DNA from: Hippasteria phrygiana
Lineage: Eukaryota > Echinodermata > Asteroidea > Valvatida > Goniasteridae
DNA: 64,000 nucleotides
Assembly: GCA_037893225.1 (NCBI GenBank)
Contig: JAZGUH010000183.1
Coordinates: 496,001-560,000 of the forward strand
Direction: 5' to 3'
Positions 37,171-51,340 of this stretch are shown here, piece by piece. Position numbers and translations under genes: made by a program. Within the stretch, counting starts at the first letter, position 1, and each line of letters starts with the position of its first letter. The notes beneath the pieces were generated by a model that was not told where the DNA came from, did no database searches, and worked only from the letters and a program-made list of their open reading frames with translations.

Positions 37171-40100
37171 ATGAAATATCAACCAAATTCAGTAATTTTG
37201 ACATGTATGGATAGCTTAGATCTGGCGCTACATGTTGCAATTATCGACGGCTTCTTAGAGTTAAAACTTGTGGAGAAAATTCAAACCTCGCAATGTTTAT
37301 TTTCTTTCCGGCAAACATCTGTGTACATGTTACCGTCTATTTATTGCTCCATGCATGTCAAATTCCCTGGGGTATGGACTTGCTTTACTCATTCATAATT
37401 GCATGAAATATCAACCAAATTCAGTAATTTTGACATGTATGGATAGCTTAGATCTGGCGCTACATGTTGCAATTATCGGCGGCTTCTTAGAGTTAACACT
37501 TGTGGAGAAAATTCAAACCTCGCAATGTTTATTTTCTTCCCGGCCACCATCTGTGTGCAGATTACCTTTTATTTATTGCTCCATGCATGTCAAATTCCCT
37601 GGGGTATGGACTTGCTTTACTCATTCATAATTGCATGAAATATCAACCAAATTCAGTAATTTTGACATGTATGGATAGCTTAGATCTGGCGCTACATGTT
37701 GCAATTATCGGCGGCTTCTTAGAGTTAAAACTTGTGGAGAAAATTCAAACCTCGCAATGTTTATTTTCTTTCCGGCCAACATCTGTGTACATGTTACCGT
37801 CTATTTATTGCTCCATGCATGTCAAATTCCCTGGGGTATGGACTTGCTTTACTCATTCATAATTGCATGAAATATCAACCAAATTCAGTAATTTTGACAT
37901 GTATGGATAGCTTAGATCTGGCGCTACATGTTGCAATTATCGGCGGCTTCTTAGAGTTAACACTTGTGGAGAAAATTCAAACCTCGCAATGTTTATTTTC
38001 TTCCCGGCCACCATCTGTGTGCAGATTACCTTTTATTTATTGCTCCATGCATGTCAAATTCCCTGGGGTATGGACTTGCTTTACTCATTCATAATTGCAT
38101 GAAATATCAACCAAATTCAGTAATTTTGACATGTATGGATAGCTTAGATCTGGCGCTACATGTTGCAATTATCGGCGGCTTCTTAGAGTTAAAACTTGTG
38201 GAGAAAATTCAAACCTCGCAATGTTTATTTTCTTTCCGGCCAACATCTGTGTACATGTTACCGTCTATTTATTGCTCCATGCATGTCAAATTCCCTGGGG
38301 TATGGACTTGCTTTACTCATTCATAATTGCATGAAATATCAACCAAATTCAGTAATTTTGACATGTATGGATAGCTTAGATCTGGCGCTACATGTTGCAA
38401 TTATCGGCGGCAGCTTCTTAGAGTTAACACTTGTGGAGAAAATTCAAACCTCGCAATGTTTATTTTCTTCCCGGCCAACATATGTGTGCAGATTACCTTT
38501 TATTTATTGCTCCATGCCTGTCAAATTCCCTGGGGTATGGACTTGCTTTACTCATTCATAATTGCATGAAATATCAACCAAATTCAGTAATTTTGACATG
38601 TATGGATAGCTTAGATCTGGCGCTACATGTTGCAATTATCGGCGGCTTCTTAGAGTTAACATTTGTGGAGAAAATTCAAACCTCGCAATGTTTATTTTCT
38701 TCCCGGCCACCATCTGTGTGCAGATTACCTTTTATTTATTGCTCCATGCCTGTCAAATTCCCTGGGGTATGGACTTGCTTTACTCATTCATAATTGCATG
38801 AAATATCAACCAAATTCAGTAATTTTGACATGTATGGATAGCTTAGATCTGGCGCTACATGTTGCAATTATCGACGGCTTCTTAGAGTTAAAACTTGTGG
38901 AGAAAATTCAAACCTCGCAATGTTTATTTTCTTTCCGGCAAACATCTGTGTACATGTTACCGTCTATTTATTGCTCCATGCATGTCAAATTCCCTGGGGT
39001 ATGGACTTGCTTTACTCATTCATAATTGCATGAAATATCAACCAAATTCAGTAATTTTGACATGTATGGATAGCTTAGATCTGGCGCTACATGTTGCAAT
39101 TATCGGCGGCTTCTTAGAGTTAACACTTGTGGAGAAAATTCAAACCTCGCAATGTTTATTTTCTTCCCGGCCACCATCTGTGTGCAGATTACCTTTTATT
39201 TATTGCTCCATGCATGTCAAATTCCCTGGGGTATGGACTTGCTTTACTCATTCATAATTGCATGAAATATCAACCAAATTCAGTAATTTTGACATGTATG
39301 GATAGCTTAGATCTGGCGCTACATGTTGCAATTATCGGCGGCTTCTTAGAGTTAAAACTTGTGGAGAAAATTCAAACCTCGCAATGTTTATTTTCTTTCC
39401 GGCCAACATCTGTGTACATGTTACCGTCTATTTATTGCTCCATGCATGTCAAATTCCCTGGGGTATGGACTTGCTTTACTCATTCATAATTGCATGAAAT
39501 ATCAACCAAATTCAGTAATTTTGACATGTATGGATAGCTTAGATCTGGCGCTACATGTTGCAATTATCGGCGGCAGCTTCTTAGAGTTAACACTTGTGGA
39601 GAAAATTCAAACCTCGCAATGTTTATTTTCTTCCCGGCCAACATCTGTGTGCAGATTACCTTTTATTTATTGCTCCATGCCTGTCAAATTCCCTGGGGTA
39701 TGGACTTGCTTTACTCATTCATAATTGCATGAAATATCAACCAAATTCAGTAATTTTGACATGTATGGATAGCTTAGATCTGGCGCTACATGTTGCAATT
39801 ATCGGCGGCAGCTTCTTAGAGTTAACACTTGTGGAGAAAATTCAAACCTCGCAATGTTTATTTTCTTCCCGGCCACCATCTGTGTGCAGATTACCTTCTA
39901 TTTATTGCTCCATGCCTGTCAAAATCCCTGGGGTATGGACTTGCTTTACTCATTCATAATTGCATGAAATATCAACCAAATTCAGTAATTTTGACATGTA
40001 TGGATAGCTTAGATCTGGCGCTACATGTTGCAATTATCGGCGGCTTCTTAGAGTTAAAACTTGTGGAGAAAATTCAAACCTCGCAATGTTTATTTTCTTT

Positions 40101-40657
40101 CCGGCCAACATCTGTGTACATGTTACCGTCTATTTATTGCTCCATGCATGTCAAATTCCCTAGGGTATGACTTGCTTTACTCATTCATAATTGCATGAAA
40201 TATCAACCAAATTCAGTAATTTTGACATGTATGGATAGCTTAGATCTGGCGCTACATGTTGCAATTATCGGCGGCTTCTTAGAGTTAACATTTGTGGAGA
40301 AAATTCAAACCTCGCAATGTTTATTTTCTTCCCGGCCACCATCTGTGTGCAGATTACCTTTTATTTATTGCTCCATGCCTGTCAAATTCCCTGGGGTATG
40401 GACTTGCTTTACTCATTCATAATTGCATGAAATATCAACCAAATTCAGTAATTTTGACATGTATAGATAGCTTAGATCTGGCGCTACATGTTGCAATTAT
40501 CGGCGGCTTCTTAGAGTTAAAACTTGTGGAGAAAATTCAAACTTCGCAATGTTTATTTTCTTTCCGGCCAACATCTGTGTGCATATTACCTTCTATTTAT
40601 TGCTCCATGCATGTCAAATTCCCTAGGGTATGACTTGCTTTACTCATTCATAATTGC
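37171..40657 (+). repeat. HOR block K, copy 1: 15-mer, 3,487 bp
   Basis: Order: f16-f3-f17-f3-f17-f18-f11-f16-f3-f17-f18-f10-f9-f11-f14. Every monomer has the same family and sub-variant as its counterpart 3,487 bp downstream. Two rare markers are included: p149 A in the first f18 (38331/41818) and p39 A in f14 (40427/43914). Confidence 0.93.
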
Positions 40658-43600
40658 ATGAAATATCAACCAAATTCAGTAATTTTGACATGTATGGATA
40701 GCTTAGATCTGGCGCTACATGTTGCAATTATCGACGGCTTCTTAGAGTTAAAACTTGTGGAGAAAATTCAAACCTCGCAATGTTTATTTTCTTTCCGGCA
40801 AACATCTGTGTACATGTTACCGTCTATTTATTGCTCCATGCATGTCAAATTCCCTGGGGTATGGACTTGCTTTACTCATTCATAATTGCATGAAATATCA
40901 ACCAAATTCAGTAATTTTGACATGTATGGATAGCTTAGATCTGGCGCTACATGTTGCAATTATCGGCGGCTTCTTAGAGTTAACACTTGTGGAGAAAATT
41001 CAAACCTCGCAATGTTTATTTTCTTCCCGGCCACCATCTGTGTGCAGATTACCTTTTATTTATTGCTCCATGCATGTCAAATTCCCTGGGGTATGGACTT
41101 GCTTTACTCATTCATAATTGCATGAAATATCAACCAAATTCAGTAATTTTGACATGTATGGATAGCTTAGATCTGGCGCTACATGTTGCAATTATCGGCG
41201 GCTTCTTAGAGTTAAAACTTGTGGAGAAAATTCAAACCTCGCAATGTTTATTTTCTTTCCGGCCAACATCTGTGTACATGTTACCGTCTATTTATTGCTC
41301 CATGCATGTCAAATTCCCTGGGGTATGGACTTGCTTTACTCATTCATAATTGCATGAAATATCAACCAAATTCAGTAATTTTGACATGTATGGATAGCTT
41401 AGATCTGGCGCTACATGTTGCAATTATCGGCGGCTTCTTAGAGTTAACACTTGTGGAGAAAATTCAAACCTCGCAATGTTTATTTTCTTCCCGGCCACCA
41501 TCTGTGTGCAGATTACCTTTTATTTATTGCTCCATGCATGTCAAATTCCCTGGGGTATGGACTTGCTTTACTCATTCATAATTGCATGAAATATCAACCA
41601 AATTCAGTAATTTTGACATGTATGGATAGCTTAGATCTGGCGCTACATGTTGCAATTATCGGCGGCTTCTTAGAGTTAAAACTTGTGGAGAAAATTCAAA
41701 CCTCGCAATGTTTATTTTCTTTCCGGCCAACATCTGTGTACATGTTACCGTCTATTTATTGCTCCATGCATGTCAAATTCCCTGGGGTATGGACTTGCTT
41801 TACTCATTCATAATTGCATGAAATATCAACCAAATTCAGTAATTTTGACATGTATGGATAGCTTAGATCTGGCGCTACATGTTGCAATTATCGGCGGCAG
41901 CTTCTTAGAGTTAACACTTGTGGAGAAAATTCAAACCTCGCAATGTTTATTTTCTTCCCGGCCAACATATGTGTGCAGATTACCTTTTATTTATTGCTCC
42001 ATGCCTGTCAAATTCCCTGGGGTATGGACTTGCTTTACTCATTCATAATTGCATGAAATATCAACCAAATTCAGTAATTTTGACATGTATGGATAGCTTA
42101 GATCTGGCGCTACATGTTGCAATTATCGGCGGCTTCTTAGAGTTAACATTTGTGGAGAAAATTCAAACCTCGCAATGTTTATTTTCTTCCCGGCCACCAT
42201 CTGTGTGCAGATTACCTTTTATTTATTGCTCCATGCCTGTCAAATTCCCTGGGGTATGGACTTGCTTTACTCATTCATAATTGCATGAAATATCAACCAA
42301 ATTCAGTAATTTTGACATGTATGGATAGCTTAGATCTGGCGCTACATGTTGCAATTATCGACGGCTTCTTAGAGTTAAAACTTGTGGAGAAAATTCAAAC
42401 CTCGCAATGTTTATTTTCTTTCCGGCAAACATCTGTGTACATGTTACCGTCTATTTATTGCTCCATGCATGTCAAATTCCCTGGGGTATGGACTTGCTTT
42501 ACTCATTCATAATTGCATGAAATATCAACCAAATTCAGTAATTTTGACATGTATGGATAGCTTAGATCTGGCGCTACATGTTGCAATTATCGGCGGCTTC
42601 TTAGAGTTAACACTTGTGGAGAAAATTCAAACCTCGCAATGTTTATTTTCTTCCCGGCCACCATCTGTGTGCAGATTACCTTTTATTTATTGCTCCATGC
42701 ATGTCAAATTCCCTGGGGTATGGACTTGCTTTACTCATTCATAATTGCATGAAATATCAACCAAATTCAGTAATTTTGACATGTATGGATAGCTTAGATC
42801 TGGCGCTACATGTTGCAATTATCGGCGGCTTCTTAGAGTTAAAACTTGTGGAGAAAATTCAAACCTCGCAATGTTTATTTTCTTTCCGGCCAACATCTGT
42901 GTACATGTTACCGTCTATTTATTGCTCCATGCATGTCAAATTCCCTGGGGTATGGACTTGCTTTACTCATTCATAATTGCATGAAATATCAACCAAATTC
43001 AGTAATTTTGACATGTATGGATAGCTTAGATCTGGCGCTACATGTTGCAATTATCGGCGGCAGCTTCTTAGAGTTAACACTTGTGGAGAAAATTCAAACC
43101 TCGCAATGTTTATTTTCTTCCCGGCCAACATCTGTGTGCAGATTACCTTTTATTTATTGCTCCATGCCTGTCAAATTCCCTGGGGTATGGACTTGCTTTA
43201 CTCATTCATAATTGCATGAAATATCAACCAAATTCAGTAATTTTGACATGTATGGATAGCTTAGATCTGGCGCTACATGTTGCAATTATCGGCGGCAGCT
43301 TCTTAGAGTTAACACTTGTGGAGAAAATTCAAACCTCGCAATGTTTATTTTCTTCCCGGCCACCATCTGTGTGCAGATTACCTTCTATTTATTGCTCCAT
43401 GCCTGTCAAAATCCCTGGGGTATGGACTTGCTTTACTCATTCATAATTGCATGAAATATCAACCAAATTCAGTAATTTTGACATGTATGGATAGCTTAGA
43501 TCTGGCGCTACATGTTGCAATTATCGGCGGCTTCTTAGAGTTAAAACTTGTGGAGAAAATTCAAACCTCGCAATGTTTATTTTCTTTCCGGCCAACATCT

Positions 43601-44144
43601 GTGTACATGTTACCGTCTATTTATTGCTCCATGCATGTCAAATTCCCTAGGGTATGACTTGCTTTACTCATTCATAATTGCATGAAATATCAACCAAATT
43701 CAGTAATTTTGACATGTATGGATAGCTTAGATCTGGCGCTACATGTTGCAATTATCGGCGGCTTCTTAGAGTTAACATTTGTGGAGAAAATTCAAACCTC
43801 GCAATGTTTATTTTCTTCCCGGCCACCATCTGTGTGCAGATTACCTTTTATTTATTGCTCCATGCCTGTCAAATTCCCTGGGGTATGGACTTGCTTTACT
43901 CATTCATAATTGCATGAAATATCAACCAAATTCAGTAATTTTGACATGTATAGATAGCTTAGATCTGGCGCTACATGTTGCAATTATCGGCGGCTTCTTA
44001 GAGTTAAAACTTGTGGAGAAAATTCAAACTTCGCAATGTTTATTTTCTTTCCGGCCAACATCTGTGTGCATATTACCTTCTATTTATTGCTCCATGCATG
44101 TCAAATTCCCTAGGGTATGACTTGCTTTACTCATTCATAATTGC
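40658..44144 (+). repeat. HOR block K, copy 2: 15-mer, 3,487 bp
   Basis: Same 15-monomer order as 37171-40657. The junction f14-f16 at 40657/40658 is the only place in the window where f16 is not preceded by f11, marking the duplication joint. The left flank of copy 1 is f11 and the right flank of copy 2 is f11. Confidence 0.93.
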
Positions 44145-45773
44145 ATGAAATATCAACCAAATTCAGTAATTTTGACATGTATGGATAGCTTAGATCTGGC
44201 GCTACATGTTGCAATTATCGGCGGCTTCTTAGAGTTAACATTTGTGGAGAAAATTCAAACCTCGCAATGTTTATTTTCTTCCCGGCCACCATCTGTGTGC
44301 AGATTACCTTTTATTTATTGCTCCATGCCTGTCAAATTCCCTGGGGTATGGACTTGCTTTACTCATTCATAATTGCATGAAATATCAACCAAATTCAGTA
44401 ATTTTGACATGTATGGATAGCTTAGATCTGGCGCTACATGTTGCAATTATCGACGGCTTCTTAGAGTTAAAACTTGTGGAGAAAATTCAAACCTCGCAAT
44501 GTTTATTTTCTTTCCGGCAAACATCTGTGTACATGTTACCGTCTATTTATTGCTCCATGCATGTCAAATTCCCTGGGGTATGGACTTGCTTTACTCATTC
44601 ATAATTGCATGAAATATCAACCAAATTCAGTAATTTTGACATGTATGGATAGCTTAGATCTGGCGCTACATGTTGCAATTATCGGCGGCTTCTTAGAGTT
44701 AACACTTGTGGAGAAAATTCAAACCTCGCAATGTTTATTTTCTTCCCGGCCACCATCTGTGTGCAGATTACCTTTTATTTATTGCTCCATGCATGTCAAA
44801 TTCCCTGGGGTATGGACTTGCTTTACTCATTCATAATTGCATGAAATATCAACCAAATTCAGTAATTTTGACATGTATGGATAGCTTAGATCTGGCGCTA
44901 CATGTTGCAATTATCGGCGGCTTCTTAGAGTTAAAACTTGTGGAGAAAATTCAAACCTCGCAATGTTTATTTTCTTTCCGGCCAACATCTGTGTACATGT
45001 TACCGTCTATTTATTGCTCCATGCATGTCAAATTCCCTGGGGTATGGACTTGCTTTACTCATTCATAATTGCATGAAATATCAACCAAATTCAGTAATTT
45101 TGACATGTATGGATAGCTTAGATCTGGCGCTACATGTTGCAATTATCGGCGGCAGCTTCTTAGAGTTAACACTTGTGGAGAAAATTCAAACCTCGCAATG
45201 TTTATTTTCTTCCCGGCCAACATCTGTGTGCAGATTACCTTTTATTTATTGCTCCATGCCTGTCAAATTCCCTGGGGTATGGACTTGCTTTACTCATTCA
45301 TAATTGCATGAAATATCAACCAAATTCAGTAATTTTGACATGTATGGATAGCTTAGATCTGGCGCTACATGTTGCAATTATCGGCGGCAGCTTCTTAGAG
45401 TTAACACTTGTGGAGAAAATTCAAACCTCGCAATGTTTATTTTCTTCCCGGCCACCATCTGTGTGCAGATTACCTTCTATTTATTGCTCCATGCCTGTCA
45501 AAATCCCTGGGGTATGGACTTGCTTTACTCATTCATAATTGCATGAAATATCAACCAAATTCAGTAATTTTGACATGTATGGATAGCTTAGATCTGGCGC
45601 TACATGTTGCAATTATCGGCGGCTTCTTAGAGTTAAAACTTGTGGAGAAAATTCAAACCTCGCAATGTTTATTTTCTTTCCGGCCAACATCTGTGTACAT
45701 GTTACCGTCTATTTATTGCTCCATGCATGTCAAATTCCCTAGGGTATGACTTGCTTTACTCATTCATAATTGC
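44145..45773 (+). repeat. Block L: 7 monomers linking K and M
   Basis: Order: f11-f16-f3-f17-f18-f10-f9. This is the complete core theme of the right domain with no deletion. It also appears inside block K (38566-40194) and, with f18 carrying p145 C, inside block N (56210-57838). Confidence 0.87.
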
Positions 45774-48700
45774 ATGAAATATCAACCAAATTCAGTAATT
45801 TTGACATGTATGGATAGCTTAGATCTGGCGCTACATGTTGCAATTATCGGCGGCTTCTTAGAGTTAACATTTGTGGAGAAAATTCAAACCTCGCAATGTT
45901 TATTTTCTTCCCGGCCACCATCTGTGTGCAGATTACCTTTTATTTATTGCTCCATGCCTGTCAAATTCCCTGGGGTATGGACTTGCTTTACTCATTCATA
46001 ATTGCATGAAATATCAACCAAATTCAGTAATTTTGACATGTATGGATAGCTTAGATCTGGCGCTACATGTTGCAATTATCGGCGGCTTCTTAGAGTTAAC
46101 ACTTGTGGAGAAAATTCAAACCTCGCAATGTTTATTTTCTTCCCGGCCACCATCTGTGTGCAGATTACCTTTTATTTATTGCTCCATGCCTGTCAAATTC
46201 CCTGGGGTATGGACTTGCTTTACTCATTCATAATTGCATGAAATATCAACCAAATTCAGTAATTTTGACATGTATGGATAGCTTAGATCTGGCGCTACAT
46301 GTTGCAATTATCGGCGGCTTCTTAGAGTTAACACTTGTGGAGAAAATTCAAACCTCGCAATGTTTATTTTCTTCCCGGCCACCATCTGTGTGCAGATTAC
46401 CTTTGATTTATTGCTCCATGCCTGTCAAAATCCCTGGGGTATGGACTTGCTTTACTCATTCATAATTGCATGAAATATCAACCAAATTCAGTAATTTTGA
46501 CATGTATGGATAGCTTAGATCTGGCGCTACATGTTGCAATTATCGGCGGCTTCTTAGAGTTAAAACTTGTGGAGAAAATTCAAACCTCGCAATGTTTATT
46601 TTCTTTCCGGCCAACATCTGTGTACATGTTACCGTCTATTTATTGCTCCATGCATGTCAAATTCCCTAGGGTATGACTTGCTTTACTCATTCATAATTGC
46701 ATGAAATATCAACCAAATTCAGTAATTTTGACATGTATGGATAGCTTAGATCTGGCGCTACATGTTGCAATTATCGGCGGCTTCTTAGAGTTAACATTTG
46801 TGGAGAAAATTCAAACCTCGCAATGTTTATTTTCTTCCTGGCCACCATCTGTGTGCAGATTACCTCCTATTTATTGCTCCATGCCTGTCAAAATCCCTGG
46901 GGTATGGACTTGCTTTACTCATTCATAATTGCATGAAATATCAACCAAATTCAGTAATTTTGACATGTATGGATAGCTTAGATCTGGCGCTACATGTTGC
47001 AATTATCGGCGGCTTCTTAGAGTTAAAACTTGTGGAGAAAATTCAAACTTCGCAATGTTTATTTTCTTTCCGGCCAACATCTGTGTGCATATTACCTTCT
47101 ATTTATTGCTCCATGCATGTCAAATTCCCTAGGGTATGACTTGCTTTACTCATTCATAATTGCATGAAATATCAACCAAATTCAGTAATTTTGACATGTA
47201 TGGATAGCTTAGATCTGGCGCTACATGTTGCAATTATCGGCGGCTTCTTAGAGTTAACATTTGTGGAGAAAATTCAAACCTCGCAATGTTTATTTTCTTC
47301 CTGGCCACCATCTGTGTGCAGATTACCTTTTATTTATTGCTCCATGCCTGTCAAATTCCCTGGGGTATGGACTTGCTTTACTCATTCATAATTGCATGAA
47401 ATATCAACCAAATTCAGTAATTTTGACATGTATGGATAGCTTAGATCTGGCGCTACATGTTGCAATTATCGACGGCTTCTTAGAGTTAAAACTTGTGGAG
47501 AAAATTCAAACCTCGCAATGTTTATTTTCTTTCCGGCAAACATCTGTGTACATGTTACCGTCTATTTATTGCTCCATGCATGTCAAATTCCCTGGGGTAT
47601 GGACTTGCTTTACTCATTCATAATTGCATGAAATATCAACCAAATTCAGTAATTTTGACATGTATGGATAGCTTAGATCTGGCGCTACATGTTGCAATTA
47701 TCGGCGGCTTCTTAGAGTTAACACTTGTGGAGAAAATTCAAACCTCGCAATGTTTATTTTCTTCCCGGCCACCATCTGTGTGCAGATTACCTTTTATTTA
47801 TTGCTCCATGCATGTCAAATTCCCTGGGGTATGGACTTGCTTTACTCATTCATAATTGCATGAAATATCAACCAAATTCAGTAATTTTGACATGTATGGA
47901 TAGCTTAGATCTGGCGCTACATGTTGCAATTATCGGCGGCTTCTTAGAGTTAAAACTTGTGGAGAAAATTCAAACCTCGAATGTTTATTTTCTTTCCGGC
48001 CAACATCTGTGTACATGTTACCGTCTATTTATTGCTCCATGCATGTCAAATTCCCTAGGGTATGACTTGCTTTACTCATTCATAATTGCATGAAATATCA
48101 ACCAAATTCAGTAATTTTGACATGTATGGATAGCTTAGATCTGGCGCTACATGTTGCAATTATCGGCGGCTTCTTAGAGTTAACATTTGTGGAGAAAATT
48201 CAAACCTCGCAATGTTTATTTTCTTCCCGGCCACCATCTGTGTGCAGATTACCTTTTATTTATTGCTCCATGCCTGTCAAATTCCCTGGGGTATGGACTT
48301 GCTTTACTCATTCATAATTGCATGAAATATCAACCAAATTCAGTAATTTTGACATGTATGGATAGCTTAGATCTGGCGCTACATGTTGCAATTATCGGCG
48401 GCTTCTTAGAGTTAACACTTGTGGAGAAAATTCAAACCTCGCAATGTTTATTTTCTTCCCGGCCACCATCTGTGTGCAGATTACCTTTTATTTATTGCTC
48501 CATGCCTGTCAAATTCCCTGGGGTATGGACTTGCTTTACTCATTCATAATTGCATGAAATATCAACCAAATTCAGTAATTTTGACATGTATGGATAGCTT
48601 AGATCTGGCGCTACATGTTGCAATTATCGGCGGCTTCTTAGAGTTAACACTTGTGGAGAAAATTCAAACCTCGCAATGTTTATTTTCTTCCCGGCCACCA

Positions 48701-51340
48701 TCTGTGTGCAGATTACCTTTGATTTATTGCTCCATGCCTGTCAAAATCCCTGGGGTATGGACTTGCTTTACTCATTCATAATTGCATGAAATATCAACCA
48801 AATTCAGTAATTTTGACATGTATGGATAGCTTAGATCTGGCGCTACATGTTGCAATTATCGGCGGCTTCTTAGAGTTAAAACTTGTGGAGAAAATTCAAA
48901 CCTCGCAATGTTTATTTTCTTTCCGGCCAACATCTGTGTACATGTTACCGTCTATTTATTGCTCCATGCATGTCAAATTCCCTAGGGTATGACTTGCTTT
49001 ACTCATTCATAATTGCATGAAATATCAACCAAATTCAGTAATTTTGACATGTATGGATAGCTTAGATCTGGCGCTACATGTTGCAATTATCGGCGGCTTC
49101 TTAGAGTTAACATTTGTGGAGAAAATTCAAACCTCGCAATGTTTATTTTCTTCCTGGCCACCATCTGTGTGCAGATTACCTCCTATTTATTGCTCCATGC
49201 CTGTCAAAATCCCTGGGGTATGGACTTGCTTTACTCATTCATAATTGCATGAAATATCAACCAAATTCAGTAATTTTGACATGTATGGATAGCTTAGATC
49301 TGGCGCTACATGTTGCAATTATCGGCGGCTTCTTAGAGTTAAAACTTGTGGAGAAAATTCAAACTTCGCAATGTTTATTTTCTTTCCGGCCAACATCTGT
49401 GTGCATATTACCTTCTATTTATTGCTCCATGCATGTCAAATTCCCTAGGGTATGACTTGCTTTACTCATTCATAATTGCATGAAATATCAACCAAATTCA
49501 GTAATTTTGACATGTATGGATAGCTTAGATCTGGCGCTACATGTTGCAATTATCGGCGGCTTCTTAGAGTTAACATTTGTGGAGAAAATTCAAACCTCGC
49601 AATGTTTATTTTCTTCCCGGCCACCATCTGTGTGCAGATTACCTTTTATTTATTGCTCCATGCCTGTCAAATTCCCTGGGGTATGGACTTGCTTTACTCA
49701 TTCATAATTGCATGAAATATCAACCAAATTCAGTAATTTTGACATGTATGGATAGCTTAGATCTGGCGCTACATGTTGCAATTATCGACGGCTTCTTAGA
49801 GTTAAAACTTGTGGAGAAAATTCAAACCTCGCAATGTTTATTTTCTTTCCGGCAAACATCTGTGTACATGTTACCGTCTATTTATTGCTCCATGCATGTC
49901 AAATTCCCTGGGGTATGGACTTGCTTTACTCATTCATAATTGCATGAAATATCAACCAAATTCAGTAATTTTGACATGTATGGATAGCTTAGATCTGGCG
50001 CTACATGTTGCAATTATCGGCGGCTTCTTAGAGTTAACACTTGTGGAGAAAATTCAAACCTCGCAATGTTTATTTTCTTCCCGGCCACCATCTGTGTGCA
50101 GATTACCTTTTATTTATTGCTCCATGCATGTCAAATTCCCTGGGGTATGGACTTGCTTTACTCATTCATAATTGCATGAAATATCAACCAAATTCAGTAA
50201 TTTTGACATGTATGGATAGCTTAGATCTGGCGCTACATGTTGCAATTATCGGCGGCTTCTTAGAGTTAAAACTTGTGGAGAAAATTCAAACCTCGCAATG
50301 TTTATTTTCTTTCCGGCCAACATCTGTGTACATGTTACCGTCTATTTATTGCTCCATGCATGTCAAATTCCCTGGGGTATGGACTTGCTTTACTCATTCA
50401 TAATTGCATGAAATATCAACCAAATTCAGTAATTTTGACATGTATGGATAGCTTAGATCTGGCGCTACATGTTGCAATTATCGGCGGCAGCTTCTTAGAG
50501 TTAACACTTGTGGAGAAAATTCAAACCTCGCAATGTTTATTTTCTTCCCGGCCACCATCTGTGTGCAGATTACCTTTTATTTATTGCTCCATGCCTGTCA
50601 AATTCCCTGGGGTATGGACTTGCTTTACTCATTCATAATTGCATGAAATATCAACCAAATTCAGTAATTTTGACATGTATGGATAGCTTAGATCTGGCGC
50701 TACATGTTGCAATTATCGGCGGCAGCTTCTTAGAGTTAACACTTGTGGAGAAAATTCAAACCTCGCAATGTTTATTTTCTTCCCGGCCACCATCTGTGTG
50801 CAGATTACCTTCTATTTATTGCTCCATGCCTGTCAAAATCCCTGGGGTATGGACTTGCTTTACTCATTCATAATTGCATGAAATATCAACCAAATTCAGT
50901 AATTTTGACATGTATGGATAGCTTAGATCTGGCGCTACATGTTGCAATTATCGGCGGCTTCTTAGAGTTAAAACTTGTGGAGAAAATTCAAACCTCGCAA
51001 TGTTTATTTTCTTCCCGGCCACCATCTGTGTGCAGATTACCTTTTATTTATTGCTCCATGCCTGTCAAATTCCCTGGGGTATGGACTTGCTTTACTCATT
51101 CATAATTGCATGAAATATCAACCAAATTCAGTAATTTTGACATGTATGGATAGCTTAGATCTGGCGCTACATGTTGCAATTATCGGCGGCTTCTTAGAGT
51201 TAAAACTTGTGGAGAAAATTCAAACCTCGCAATGTTTATTTTCTTTCCGGCCAACATCTGTGTACATGTTACCGTCTATTTATTGCTCCATGCATGTCAA
51301 ATTCCCTAGGGTATGACTTGCTTTACTCATTCATAATTGC
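45774..51340 (+). repeat. HOR block M, copy 1: 24-mer, 5,567 bp
   Basis: Order: f11-f12-f6-f9-f15-f14-f11(p139 T)-f16-f3-deleted f17/f9 (45774-48089), then f11-f12-f6-f9-f15-f14-f11-f16-f3-f17-f18-f10-f12(p95 A)-f9 (48090-51340). The first 14 monomers recur at 51341 in the same order, including the 230-bp monomer and the p139 T f11. The unit is itself two related sub-repeats with different deletions. Confidence 0.9.
47860..48089 (+). repeat. 230-bp monomer with one-base deletion, f17/f9 type
   Basis: p95 A and an f2-type 3' half, with p199 A and the G loss, as in f9. A C is also missing after 47979 (CTCGAATG for CTCGCAATG). It stands between f3 and f11, where other copies have f17-f18-f10-f9, so it may be an f17/f9 fusion left by a three-monomer deletion. 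The same 230-bp monomer recurs at 53427, exactly 5,567 bp later. Confidence 0.83.
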
